A stretch of 37,873 nt of DNA. Source: Clostridia bacterium (GTDB lineage: Bacteria; Bacillota; Clostridia; UMGS1810). Where the stretch lies: contig JAEDEG010000016.1 of the NCBI GenBank assembly GCA_016293435.1, positions 1-37,873 of the forward strand, given 5' to 3'. Positions 24,668-33,183 of this stretch are shown one piece after another. The position numbers were made by a program, and so were the translations under genes. Below the pieces are notes generated by a model, which worked only from the letters and a program-made list of their open reading frames with translations, did not search any database and was not told where the DNA came from. Positions within the stretch are counted from its first letter, which is position 1. Each line of letters starts with the position of its first letter.

Positions 24668-26284
24668 TTGGCATACCAGGCTTTATACAGAAAGTGGCGT
24701 CCTGTCATATTTGACGATATTATAGGTCAGCACCATATTACCGACACTATCAAAAACGAGGTCAGCACGGGCAGACTTGCTCATGCCTATCTTTTTACCG
24801 GTACGCGCGGTACCGGCAAAACCACCACCTCCAAGGTGCTCAGCCGCGCAGTCAATTGCAAATCACCAATCGAAGGTAATCCGTGCAACGAATGTGAAGT
24901 TTGCAAGGCAATTATGGGAGAGGTTTGTCTCGATGTTCAGGAGATTGACGCTGCCTCCAACACCGGTGTTGACAACATCAGGGATATTATATCTCAGGTT
25001 CTGTATCTTCCGTCTCTTTGCAGGTATAAGGTTTTTATTATAGATGAGGTTCACATGCTCTCCAAGGGCGCGTTCAATGCTTTGCTCAAAACTCTCGAAG
25101 AGCCTCCCGAGCATATTATTTTTATTCTTGCCACCACGGAGATTCAGCAAATTCCGGCTACAATACTTTCCAGATGTCAGCGTTTTGATTTCAAAACTAT
25201 TTCTGTTTCGGATATAGTTTCCAATTTAAAATCGATATTGTCTTCAGAGGGCATAAGTGCCGATGATGATGCTCTCGAATATGTTGCATATCTCGGTGAC
25301 GGCTCTATGAGAGACTCTCTCAGTATCCTCGACCAGTGCCTTGCCTTTTCGTCAGATTCCCTTTCGCTTGCAAGGGTGGTGGACGTGGTAGGTGCGGTAG
25401 ACGACAAAATTCTTTACGAATTTGCGGCAGATGTAGCAAAAAAAGACTGCATATCTGCACTCAGACTCTTCAATGCATGTGTAAACAGCGGCAAAAATTT
25501 TGATAATATTGCCAAAGGTTTGCTCTCGGTTTTTCGCGAGATAATTATGTACAAGATTAATAAAGACGAATTTTCTGCAAGCAGACTCAAAATGAAATAT
25601 CTTTCCGGCTGTGCAGATTATTTTGAAGTACCGTCTCTTGTTAATGCCATAAATATTCTCTCTGACTGTATAGTGTCATTCAAAACATTCTCTTCTCAAA
25701 GAGTTGCCCTTGAGTGTGCACTCATTCGCCTTACAACTCCGGCTATGAATTCCGATTTCGATTCGGTTCTTGCCAGACTTTCATCTCTCGAAGCAAAAAT
25801 GGCATCAGGTGTGCTCACAGTGGCACCTCAGGCGCAAAGCACCAAAGATGAACAAACAGATGAAATCCCACTTCCCGAGCCTCCGTCCGAGGATTACGGC
25901 TATGACTCGGAGCCCGTCGATAGACCTGCTGCCCAAAGCGGTGACGAGCGATATACAATCCGAATTGAAGAAAATTGGTCTGATGTTATGGCGTATATGA
26001 GCTCAAACGGGAAATATGTGGTTTATACAATGCTTTTTAACGCTGCCATAAAAGCCTCCGGCGATGAGCTTGTCATAAATGTAGATGATCAGGATAAGAG
26101 GCACACCTTGTCAGAACCGGCAAATCTTGCGATAATCAAAGAGGCAATTGCATCGGTTACAGGCTTGACTCCAAAAATTAAAATAACGGCCGAAGCTATA
26201 TCACCCGATAAACAGTCTGATGATGTTTTCAGACAGCTTGGTGCTATGGAAAAGAATTTTCCCGAAAATTTTAGGATTGATTAA
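24668..26284 (+). CDS. dnaX: DNA polymerase III subunit gamma/tau
   Basis: A 538-residue clamp-loader ATPase that opens the beta clamp and links the polymerase cores. The N-terminus (YQALYRKWRPVIFDDIIGQ) is typical. The Walker A motif is GTRGTGKTT near residue 45, followed by a four-cysteine zinc site (CNECEVCKA). Walker B is 'FIIDEVHMLS', and the sensor region is 'ALLKTLEEPPEH ... LSRCQRF'. Domain III ends near residue 360; then a linker and a C-terminal tau domain follow. The start is a TTG, seven bases after GAGGTGA. I saw no programmed frameshift signal, so a single tau form is likely. The usual ybaB and recR partners do not follow: a structured region and terminator come directly after. 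Confidence 0.95.
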   Translation: MAYQALYRKWRPVIFDDIIGQHHITDTIKNEVSTGRLAHAYLFTGTRGTGKTTTSKVLSRAVNCKSPIEGNPCNECEVCKAIMGEVCLDVQEIDAASNTGVDNIRDIISQVLYLPSLCRYKVFIIDEVHMLSKGAFNALLKTLEEPPEHIIFILATTEIQQIPATILSRCQRFDFKTISVSDIVSNLKSILSSEGISADDDALEYVAYLGDGSMRDSLSILDQCLAFSSDSLSLARVVDVVGAVDDKILYEFAADVAKKDCISALRLFNACVNSGKNFDNIAKGLLSVFREIIMYKINKDEFSASRLKMKYLSGCADYFEVPSLVNAINILSDCIVSFKTFSSQRVALECALIRLTTPAMNSDFDSVLARLSSLEAKMASGVLTVAPQAQSTKDEQTDEIPLPEPPSEDYGYDSEPVDRPAAQSGDERYTIRIEENWSDVMAYMSSNGKYVVYTMLFNAAIKASGDELVINVDDQDKRHTLSEPANLAIIKEAIASVTGLTPKIKITAEAISPDKQSDDVFRQLGAMEKNFPENFRID

Positions 26285-26341
26285 ACACTGATATTTTAAA
26301 CAAAAAGCATGATTGGCAAATGTAAAGTGCTTCTCTCACAA

Positions 26342-26403
26342 AGGCAACAGCCTCCTCTGAGGTTAAAGCAATGCTTTGGAGCAGTCTGAGCGGACTTGTT
26401 CCA
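26342..26403 (+). other. Structured 3' region after dnaX
   Basis: Three hairpins follow in a row: AGGC/GCCT (26342-26353), AAAGC/GCTTT (26365-26377), and a 10-bp stem with one bulged base (26377-26403, loop TGAGCG). A competing CCTC/GAGG pair (26351-26362) excludes the first hairpin. It could be an uncharacterised small RNA released from the dnaX transcript or a plain 3' UTR. No promoter of its own and no known riboswitch signature was seen. Confidence 0.4.
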
Positions 26404-26435
26404 CAGAAATAATGAAATAAAAAGCTTACCAAGCC

Positions 26436-26470
26436 AAAAGCAGCCCTGTGTTAAGGGCTGCTTTTGTATT
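26436..26470 (+). terminator. Strong intrinsic terminator after dnaX
   Basis: AAAAGCAGCCCT (26436-26447) pairs with AGGGCTGCTTTT across a short loop, followed by GTATT. The A/T ends of the stem would allow termination in both directions. Confidence 0.88.
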
Positions 26471-26522
26471 ATATGCAGTAAAAGCTGCGCGTAAAATATT
26501 CAAAAATTTCAAATTTCGTTAA

Positions 26523-26539
26523 GTGTCAAACATTGACAC
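26523..26539 (+). promoter_or_regulatory. Palindromic operator candidate over the hom -35 box
   Basis: A perfect 7-bp inverted repeat with a 3-base centre (GTGTCAA-ACA-TTGACAC). Its right arm contains the entire -35 hexamer of the hom promoter, so a bound dimer would block RNA polymerase. The regulator is not identifiable here. Confidence 0.55.
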
Positions 26540-26561
26540 AATGGCAATTTTGTGGTATAAT
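26533..26561 (+). promoter_or_regulatory. Promoter of the hom-thrB-lysC operon
   Basis: TTGACA (26533-26538), 17 bases, TATAAT (26556-26561): a perfect consensus. Transcription should start near 26568, leaving a leader of only about 40 bases, too short for a T-box or other attenuator. Confidence 0.9.
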
Positions 26562-26608
26562 TAACAATCAGTTTATATAGAACTAAGTGAGGCTCGGAGG
26601 TATTACAA

Positions 26609-27829
26609 ATGACAAAAATTGCAATAATCGGTTACGGTGTAGTGGGCTCGGGTGTTTACGAGGTGCTTCGCACCAATGCTTCGCACATTACCGAAAGTGC
26701 AGGCAAACCCATTGATATCAAATACATTTTGGACATAAGGGATTTTTCCTCTCATCCGGAGGCAAATCTTTTTGTTAATGATGTAAATATGATAGCAGAT
26801 GACGGTGAGGTTTCAATTGTTGTAGAAACTATGGGAGGGCTTGAACCTGCCAACTCCTTTACCCGTCTTATGCTCTCAAGGGGCAAAACCGTTGTAACCT
26901 CCAACAAAGAGCTTGTAGCAACCTATGGCGATGAGCTTTTTGCTCTTGCTTGCCAAAATGGGTGTTCATATTACTATGAGGCAAGCGTAGGCGGCGGTAT
27001 TCCGATTATCCGCCCTCTTATGAACTGCCTTGCAGCAAATGAAATTGAGTCAATTGCAGGCATTCTCAATGGCACAACCAACTATATTCTTACCAGAATG
27101 TTTTCGGAAAATGTATCCTTTGAGTCGGCTCTCAAAGAAGCTCAGCAAAAAGGTTATTCCGAAAAGGATCCCACAGCCGATGTCGGCGGATTTGATACCG
27201 GCAAAAAAATTAGTATTCTTTCTTCCATGATAAACGGTCACAAAATTAATCATGAGGATATTCACACCGAGGGTATCGCATCAATCACCCTTGCAGACAC
27301 TGTCCTTGCAGCAAAGCTTGGCTATAGCATAAAGCTTATCGGTAGCTGCAAAAAGGTATCAGACAAATATGCGGTGGTAGTTGCACCCATGCTTGTGGAC
27401 AAAGCATCAATGCTGTCTGATATTTCCGATGTATTCAATGGAATCATGGTAAGGGGAAATATGCTTGGTGACGCTCTTTTCTATGGCAGAGGAGCTGGCA
27501 AGCTTGCTACAGCAAGTGCTGTTGTTGCCGATGTTATAGACGCTGTCAAAAACAGCGCAAGACCCTTTAGGGCTCCGTGGACAAAGGCAGAAAAAAATGT
27601 TCTTGTGGATTACGAAAATATAATTTCGGCAATGTATGTGCGTTCAAAACCCCAATCAAAAGCTTCTATCGATAGCTTTATTGCCGATAATTTCGGGGCT
27701 GATGTAAAGTGCGAATGTGCAGACGATTTTACAGCATTTATAACACCTGCCGCACCGATTGGCACTCTAAAAGAAAAATTAACCAAAATTCCTGCCGAAG
27801 TATGTAACATGCTTATGGTGCTGGAATGA
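26609..27829 (+). CDS. hom: Homoserine dehydrogenase
   Basis: A 406-residue enzyme reducing aspartate-semialdehyde to homoserine with NAD(P)H, the branch step to threonine and methionine. The N-terminal Rossmann motif is IGYGVVGSGV (residues 6-15). 'TVVTSNKELVA' and the catalytic-domain signature (GILNGTTNYILTRM, then 'GYSEKDPTADVGGFDTGKK') are intact. The C-terminal 70 residues look like a diverged ACT domain, so feedback control is possible. It is the first gene of a three-gene operon; GGAGG precedes the ATG. thrB begins about 13 bases after its stop. Confidence 0.96.
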   Translation: MTKIAIIGYGVVGSGVYEVLRTNASHITESAGKPIDIKYILDIRDFSSHPEANLFVNDVNMIADDGEVSIVVETMGGLEPANSFTRLMLSRGKTVVTSNKELVATYGDELFALACQNGCSYYYEASVGGGIPIIRPLMNCLAANEIESIAGILNGTTNYILTRMFSENVSFESALKEAQQKGYSEKDPTADVGGFDTGKKISILSSMINGHKINHEDIHTEGIASITLADTVLAAKLGYSIKLIGSCKKVSDKYAVVVAPMLVDKASMLSDISDVFNGIMVRGNMLGDALFYGRGAGKLATASAVVADVIDAVKNSARPFRAPWTKAEKNVLVDYENIISAMYVRSKPQSKASIDSFIADNFGADVKCECADDFTAFITPAAPIGTLKEKLTKIPAEVCNMLMVLE

Positions 27830-27842
27830 TATGGGGGTAAAT

Positions 27843-28736
27843 ATGTTTAAAGTCAGGGTTCCGGCTTCAACTGCTAACCTTGGACCCGGATTTGATTGCA
27901 TGGGTATAGCTCTTAGTATGTATAATACTGCAGAGTTTGAAAAAATAGATTCGGGATTTGAAATAAAAATTCTTGATAACAGCAGTGCATATGTTCCCAC
28001 CGACAAAACCAATCTCGTATACAGAGCTGTTGATGCAGTTTATTCAAAGGTTGGCAAAAAACCGGACGGTATAAGAGTTTCAATATATTCGGACATTCCG
28101 GTCACCCGAGGGCTGGGGAGTAGCTCCTCAGGCATTGTTATGGGGCTTGTTGGTGCAAATCGGCTTCTCGATAATCCGTTGTCTGTTGAAGAACTTCTTT
28201 TTTTGGGCTGTGAGATAGAACGTCATCCCGATAATGTCACTCCGGCACTCTTGGGAGGCTTTACCGTTTCCTTTATGGAAAGAGAAAGAGTTATTTATTC
28301 TCGCAGTGAGATATCATCAGATTTGCGTTTTGCGGCGTTGATACCCGATTTCTATTTGCAGACCAGGCGCTCAAGAGGATTTTTGCCAAGGGTTGTTACA
28401 TTGCGCAATGCCTGCTACAACGTTGCTCATGCATCAATGCTTTCTATAGCACTTACCACAGCCAACGAAAAACTTTTGTATTCGTGCTTTCGTGATAAGC
28501 TTCATCAAAGATATCGTTTTCCGTATATAAAAAGCGGCGAATATATAATTCGCAGTGCACGACGCTTTGGAGCTTACGGAGGCTATATAAGCGGTGCGGG
28601 TCCGACAATTATGTCGGTTGTAAGCAAAGATAATAAAGAATTTGAATATAATATGAATGAACTCATAAAAACCAATTTAAAAAACTGGCGTCTTGTTATG
28701 CTTGATGCAGACAATACAGGCGCTGTCATTCTATAA
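27843..28736 (+). CDS. thrB: Homoserine kinase
   Basis: A 297-residue GHMP-family kinase that phosphorylates homoserine in threonine synthesis. The N-terminus FKVRVPASTANLGPGFDCMG is typical, the ATP-binding motif is RGLGSSSSGIVMG near residue 90, and 'GGYISGAGPTIMSVV' is the C-terminal GHMP motif. I chose the ATG at 27843, after the GGGGG at 27833-27837, because it matches family starts; the in-frame ATG at 27831 overlaps that ribosome site. The final step enzyme, threonine synthase, is not in the window. Confidence 0.94.
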   Translation: MFKVRVPASTANLGPGFDCMGIALSMYNTAEFEKIDSGFEIKILDNSSAYVPTDKTNLVYRAVDAVYSKVGKKPDGIRVSIYSDIPVTRGLGSSSSGIVMGLVGANRLLDNPLSVEELLFLGCEIERHPDNVTPALLGGFTVSFMERERVIYSRSEISSDLRFAALIPDFYLQTRRSRGFLPRVVTLRNACYNVAHASMLSIALTTANEKLLYSCFRDKLHQRYRFPYIKSGEYIIRSARRFGAYGGYISGAGPTIMSVVSKDNKEFEYNMNELIKTNLKNWRLVMLDADNTGAVIL

Positions 28737-28755
28737 ATTTTTGGAGGACAGAAAT

Positions 28756-29964
28756 ATGGGCTTAATAGTTCAGAAATTCGGCGGTTCATCAGTAGCCAAT
28801 GCCGAGAGAGTTATGAATGTCGCAAACAGAATTGTCGAAACCTACAAAAATGGTAATTCCGTTATTGTTGTTGTTTCTGCACAGGGCGACACCACCGATG
28901 AGTTAATCGAAAAAGCAAAAGAAATCAACCCAAATGCATCCAAGAGAGAAATGGATATGCTTTTATCTACCGGTGAGCAAATCTCAATTTCACTTCTTGC
29001 AATGGCAATTCAAAAGCTCGGTTATCCCGCAGTTTCACTTACCGGATGGCAGGTTGGCATGAAGACCGACAGCAACTACGGCAACTCCCGTATCTCAAAA
29101 ATAGACGGTGAGCGTATTCGCAAAGAGCTTGATTCCAATCATATCGTAATTGTTGCAGGCTTTCAAGGCATCAACAAATATGACGATATAACAACCCTCG
29201 GCAGAGGCGGCTCCGATACTTCGGCAGTCGCAATTGCAGCAGCGCTTCATGCTGATATGTGTGAAATTTATACAGACGTTGACGGCGTATATACTGCCGA
29301 TCCTCGTATTGTGCCCGGTGCCGTAAAGCTTGATTCCATTTCATACGATGAGATGCTTGAGCTTGCAAGTCTTGGTGCTAATGTACTTCACAACAGATCA
29401 GTAGAAATGGCAAAAAAATATAATGTTAATTTAACGGTTCGTTCCAGCTTAAACAAAAATGAAGGAACAGTTGTCAAGGAGGTAAGTAAAGTGGAAAAGA
29501 TGATCGTAAGAGGTGTAGCTAGAGATAATGATGTTGCCAGAGTTTCAATCTGCAATATCGAAGATAAGCCGGGCATGGCATTCAAGGTGTTTTCTCTGCT
29601 TGCAAGCAGCGGAATTAATGTAGATATTATTCTGCAGTCAATCGGCAGAGATGGCATGAAGGATATCAGCTTTACCGTAAGTGAGGGTAACCTTGACAAG
29701 ACTGTAGAAATTCTCAACGACAATAAAGAGGCTCTATGTTTTGAAGAAGTAAAAACAAGCACAGAATATTCCAAAGTTTCAATAGTCGGCTCCGGTATGG
29801 TCAATAACCCCGGCGTTGCCAGCACAATGTTTGAGGCTCTGTATGATGCCAATATCAATATTCACATGATTTCTACTTCCGAAATAAAGGTATCTGTTCT
29901 TATCAATAAGAAGAATGCCGACAGAGCATGCAACGTAATTCACGAAAAATTCAATCTTGCCTAA
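28756..29964 (+). CDS. lysC: Aspartate kinase
   Basis: A 402-residue aspartokinase catalysing the first step from aspartate to lysine, threonine and methionine. The catalytic domain begins MGLIVQKFGGSSVANAERV and includes 'GFQGINKYDDITTLGRGGSDTSA'. Two ACT domains (about residues 265-402; PGMAFKVFSLLASSGINVDI and PGVASTMFEALYDANINIHM) give allosteric control. The start follows TTGGAGGA by eight bases, 19 bases after thrB. An in-frame GTG at 29491 with a strong ribosome site should yield a separate beta subunit of 157 residues holding both ACT domains, as described for Bacillus subtilis aspartokinase II. Confidence 0.95.
   Translation: MGLIVQKFGGSSVANAERVMNVANRIVETYKNGNSVIVVVSAQGDTTDELIEKAKEINPNASKREMDMLLSTGEQISISLLAMAIQKLGYPAVSLTGWQVGMKTDSNYGNSRISKIDGERIRKELDSNHIVIVAGFQGINKYDDITTLGRGGSDTSAVAIAAALHADMCEIYTDVDGVYTADPRIVPGAVKLDSISYDEMLELASLGANVLHNRSVEMAKKYNVNLTVRSSLNKNEGTVVKEVSKVEKMIVRGVARDNDVARVSICNIEDKPGMAFKVFSLLASSGINVDIILQSIGRDGMKDISFTVSEGNLDKTVEILNDNKEALCFEEVKTSTEYSKVSIVGSGMVNNPGVASTMFEALYDANINIHMISTSEIKVSVLINKKNADRACNVIHEKFNLA
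29476..29493 (+). promoter_or_regulatory. Internal ribosome site and start for the aspartokinase beta subunit
   Basis: AAGGAGGT (29476-29483) is followed after seven bases by an in-frame GTG (29491-29493); an ATG lies two codons further on. The site is stronger than the one at the gene's own start. The codons used (Lys-Glu-Val) do not by themselves require such a sequence, so selection for internal initiation is likely. Confidence 0.75.
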
Positions 29965-29983
29965 TTTTGAAGTATTTCAATAA

Positions 29984-30121
29984 GCGGCAAAGCCGCGTCA
30001 TTCAACGTTTTCAGTGGGAGATTGAACTCCCACTGAAAAAATTAAATGTCACCCGCCGCCTATAGAGGCGGGGGACATCTTAATTTAGTTATATTGGGAG
30101 ACATACATTCGTGTGTTTCCC
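29984..30121 (+). repeat. Cluster of four palindromes between lysC and rlmB
   Basis: Four stems follow one another: GCGGC-AAA-GCCGC (29984-29996); a perfect 13-bp stem (30008-30039); ATGTC-A-CCCGCC with GGCGGG-G-GACAT (30046-30078); and an 11-bp stem with two G-U pairs (30096-30121). The second may act as a terminator for lysC in one direction. The GC-rich arms contrast with the AT-rich surroundings and look like REP or miniature-element palindromes. Confidence 0.65.
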
Positions 30122-30144
30122 TTATTTGTGAAGGAGACAAATTA

Positions 30145-30909
30145 ATGAAAAGAGATTTGAATGCACCCACAGACAAAATAGAGGGAAGAAATCCTGTTAT
30201 AGAGGCTTTGCGTTCAGGTCGACCTATAGACAAAATCCTTATCTGTTCGGGCGAAAGGCATGGTTCTGTAATAAAGATTCTTGCTATAGCCAAAGAAAAG
30301 AAGATTGCAGTGTCGTATGTTGACAGGGCAAAGCTTGATAAAATCTCTGCCTCACATTCACACCAGGGTGTAATAGCATATGCTGCCTCCAAAGAATATG
30401 TAACTGTCAAAGATATTTTAAAAATAGCCGCAGATAGGGGAGAGCATCCCTTTATTGTTGTATGTGATGATATAACCGATCCCCACAACCTCGGTTCCAT
30501 CATCCGAAGTGCCAATGCGGCAGGGGTTCACGGAGTAATTATTTCCAAGCATAACAGCGCGGGGCTTAGTGCCACTGTGGCCAAAACCTCGGCAGGTGCG
30601 GTAGAATTTACTCCGGTTGCCAAGGTGTCGAGCATAGCCCGGACAATAGAACAACTCAAAAAAGAAAATATATGGGTTGTAGGTGCCGATATGGACGGCG
30701 AAAACACAATTTATACTCACGATTTTTCAGGCGCCATTGCCATTGTAGTAGGAAACGAGGGAAAAGGAATATCGCATCTCGTTAAAGAAAAATGTGATTT
30801 TATGGTTCGCATTCCAATGTTTGGTAATATTTCATCTCTCAATGCATCTGTTGCCGGAGCACTTATGATATATGAGGTTGTGAGAAGCAGAGAATTGCGC
30901 AAAAACTAA
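30145..30909 (+). CDS. rlmB: RlmB/TrmH-type RNA 2'-O-methyltransferase
   Basis: A 254-residue SPOUT-class methyltransferase of the TrmH family, most like RlmB, which methylates the 2'-O of a guanosine in 23S rRNA using S-adenosylmethionine. Residues 10-85 are the substrate-binding domain (IEGRNPVIEALRSGRPIDKI). The knotted catalytic domain has motif 1 DPHNLGSIIRSANAAG, motif 2 IAIVVGNEGKGIS and motif 3 'IPMFGNISSLNASVAGAL'. I chose the ATG at 30145, after AAGGAG; longer in-frame starts lie within the palindromes. It heads a run with the next three genes. Exact target nucleotide is not proven. Confidence 0.9.
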   Translation: MKRDLNAPTDKIEGRNPVIEALRSGRPIDKILICSGERHGSVIKILAIAKEKKIAVSYVDRAKLDKISASHSHQGVIAYAASKEYVTVKDILKIAADRGEHPFIVVCDDITDPHNLGSIIRSANAAGVHGVIISKHNSAGLSATVAKTSAGAVEFTPVAKVSSIARTIEQLKKENIWVVGADMDGENTIYTHDFSGAIAIVVGNEGKGISHLVKEKCDFMVRIPMFGNISSLNASVAGALMIYEVVRSRELRKN

Positions 30910-30927
30910 TTCAGGAGGTATAATTTA

Positions 30928-31200
30928 ATGCAAAAAGCCATAATTTCAGTAATCGGAAAAGATAAGGTCGGTATTATTTTTGGAGTAACAAAGGTTCTTT
31001 CCGAAAATTCTATAAATATTCTCGATATAAGCCAGACAATTCTTCAGGATATGTTTACCATGATGATGATAGTAGATATCGAAAACTCAAAGGTCGATTT
31101 TGAAACCATCTCACAAAAGCTTGCTGATGCTTCAAAAGAGATTGGAGCAGATATCCGTATTCAACTGGAGAGCATTTTCGATTCTATGCACAGAATATAA
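30928..31200 (+). CDS. ACT-domain regulatory protein (UPF0237 family)
   Basis: A 90-residue protein made of one ACT domain (KAIISVIGKDKVGIIFGVTK through LQDMFTMMMIVDI). ACT domains bind amino acids or other small ligands and usually act as dimers. This family is regularly encoded directly before a UPF0210 (PFL) protein, as here with 13 bases between them, so the two probably form a functional pair. AGGAGGT precedes the start, 18 bases after rlmB. Confidence 0.9.
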   Translation: MQKAIISVIGKDKVGIIFGVTKVLSENSINILDISQTILQDMFTMMMIVDIENSKVDFETISQKLADASKEIGADIRIQLESIFDSMHRI

Positions 31201-31213
31201 AAGAGGTGTTACT

Positions 31214-32572
31214 GTGATAAATAAAAATGAATTACTGGAAACAATGCACATGATAGACCGCGAGCATCTCGATATCCGCACAATAACCATGGGTATATCC
31301 ATTTTCGACTGTGCCTGCTCCAACGCAGAAATATCTGCCCAAAAAATTTATGACAAAATCTGTACCAAAGCCAAAGATTTGGTAAAAACCGGTGAAGCAA
31401 TAGAAAGAGAGCTCGGTATTCCGATTATCAACAAAAGAATATCCGTAACTCCCATATCGCTTGTGGCAGGTGCTTCCAATGCCAAAAGCTATGTTTTGTT
31501 TGCCAAAGCTCTTGACCGCGCAGGTAAGCAGGTGGGTGTCAACTTTCTTGGCGGTTTTTCAGCCCTTGTACACAAAGGCTTTACCGAGGCAGACCGTATA
31601 CTCATTTCCTCCATTCCCGAAGCTTTGGCACAGACCGACATCGTGTGCTCGTCAGTTAATGTAGGCAATACCAAAGCCGGTATAAATATGGATGCTGTAA
31701 AGCTCATGGGTGAAATCATAAAGGGCACTGCAGATCTTACCCAAAGCACCAACGGATTCGGCTGTGCCAAGCTTGTTATATTTTGCAATTCCGTTGAGGA
31801 CAATCCTTTTATGGCGGGTGCTTTTCACGGTGTGGGTGAGCCTGATTGTGTTATCAATGTTGGTGTAAGCGGACCCGGTGTTGTAAAGCATGCACTCGAA
31901 AGAGTAAAGGGCTGTGATTTTGGTGTTGTGTCCGAAACGATAAAAAAGACAGCCTTCAAGGTAACCCGTATGGGGCAGCTTGTTGCACTTGAGGCTTCCA
32001 AGCGTCTTGGTGTTCCTTTTGGTATAGTCGATTTGTCTCTTGCGCCAACACCCGCAAGAGGCGACAGCGTTGCATACATATTAGAAGAAATGGGTCTCGA
32101 AAGGTGCGGCACCCACGGTACAACTGCTGCACTTGCTCTGCTTAACGATGCTGTCAAAAAAGGTGGGGTATTTGCTTCTTCATATGTCGGCGGCCTCAGC
32201 GGAGCATTTATTCCCGTCAGCGAAGATGCCGGTATGATTTCAGCTGTCAAATGCGGTGCACTGTCTCTTGATAAGCTCGAAGCCATGACCTGCGTATGCT
32301 CTGTAGGTCTCGATATGATTGTGATTCCCGGCGATACATCAGCCTCTACCATATCTGCCATTATAGCAGACGAGGCCGCAATCGGTATGATAAACAACAA
32401 AACCACAGCAGTGAGAATAATTCCGGCACCCGGCAAAAAAGTCGGTGATGTTGTAGAATTTGGCGGTCTTTTGGGTACCGGCCCCGTAATGGAGGTAAAC
32501 AGTGCTTCCAGCGAGGAATTTATATCCCGCGGCGGCAGGATTCCCGCGCCTATTCATAGTCTTCGAAACTGA
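31214..32572 (+). CDS. UPF0210/PFL-family protein
   Basis: A 452-residue protein of the conserved UPF0210 family (DUF711). It starts NKNELLETMHMIDREHLDIR and contains the Gly-rich family segments 'GISIFDCAC', 'NFLGGFSALVHKG', 'GPGVVKHALERVKG' and 'LAPTPARGDSVA'. Members have known structures with a fold related to glycyl-radical enzymes, but the biochemical role is unsettled; I do not claim one. The GTG at 31214, six bases after GAGGTG, gives the normal family length, whereas the longer open frame overlaps the ACT gene. The ACT partner suggests control by a small ligand. Confidence 0.92.
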   Translation: MINKNELLETMHMIDREHLDIRTITMGISIFDCACSNAEISAQKIYDKICTKAKDLVKTGEAIERELGIPIINKRISVTPISLVAGASNAKSYVLFAKALDRAGKQVGVNFLGGFSALVHKGFTEADRILISSIPEALAQTDIVCSSVNVGNTKAGINMDAVKLMGEIIKGTADLTQSTNGFGCAKLVIFCNSVEDNPFMAGAFHGVGEPDCVINVGVSGPGVVKHALERVKGCDFGVVSETIKKTAFKVTRMGQLVALEASKRLGVPFGIVDLSLAPTPARGDSVAYILEEMGLERCGTHGTTAALALLNDAVKKGGVFASSYVGGLSGAFIPVSEDAGMISAVKCGALSLDKLEAMTCVCSVGLDMIVIPGDTSASTISAIIADEAAIGMINNKTTAVRIIPAPGKKVGDVVEFGGLLGTGPVMEVNSASSEEFISRGGRIPAPIHSLRN

Positions 32573-32588
32573 TACGGAATAAATCGCC

Positions 32589-33176
32589 ATGATAAAGATA
32601 AAAGAAGCTATTGTTGTTGAGGGCAATTACGACAAAATCAAGCTCTCAGGCATTGTTGATACCACAATTGTTGTAACCGATGGATTCATGATTTTCAACA
32701 ATAAACCCATGCTGAAAATGCTTTCTCAACTTGCTGACAAAAAGGGTTTAATAATTTTTACCGACAGTGACCGGTCAGGATTTCAGATTCGTAATTATAT
32801 AAAGAATGTTTTAAAGGGCAAAAACGTTCGCCATGCCTATATTCCTGATATAAAAGGAAAGGAAAAACGAAAGGCAAAACCGTCTAAGGAGGGCTTTTTG
32901 GGCGTTGAGGGTGTATCTGACGAATTAATATTAAAAGCGCTTCAAAATGCTGCAACAACAGATAACACATCCCACAAAGACACTCGCCCGATTACCAAAG
33001 CCGATCTTTGTGCAGACGGGCTAAGCGGCTCGGCAGACAGTCATAACAAAAGAACCTTCTTTTTAAAAAAGCTTGGTCTTCCTGTTCGCATGTCGGCCAA
33101 TACAATGCTCGATTGTCTCAACACAATATATGGTTACGACGAGTATAAAAGGCTTATAGAAAAATATCTAAAATAA
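32589..33176 (+). CDS. rnmV: Ribonuclease M5-like protein (Toprim + DUF4093)
   Basis: A 195-residue protein with an N-terminal Toprim domain and a C-terminal DUF4093 domain, the layout of RNase M5, which matures 5S rRNA precursors in Firmicutes. The Toprim glutamate lies in 'AIVVEGNYDKIKL' and the metal-binding DxD in 'LIIFTDSDRSGFQIRN'. The C-terminal part (KRTFFLKKLGLPVRMSAN) matches DUF4093. It follows UPF0210 by 16 bases without a good ribosome site, so it may be translated by coupling. No 5S rRNA gene is in the window. Confidence 0.88.
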   Translation: MIKIKEAIVVEGNYDKIKLSGIVDTTIVVTDGFMIFNNKPMLKMLSQLADKKGLIIFTDSDRSGFQIRNYIKNVLKGKNVRHAYIPDIKGKEKRKAKPSKEGFLGVEGVSDELILKALQNAATTDNTSHKDTRPITKADLCADGLSGSADSHNKRTFFLKKLGLPVRMSANTMLDCLNTIYGYDEYKRLIEKYLK

Positions 33177-33183
33177 GCAAAAA

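Noticed and set aside
31825..32436. Minus-strand open frame of 203 codons inside the UPF0210 gene
   Set aside because: The sense frame is a highly conserved family; the antisense frame is a by-product of codon usage.
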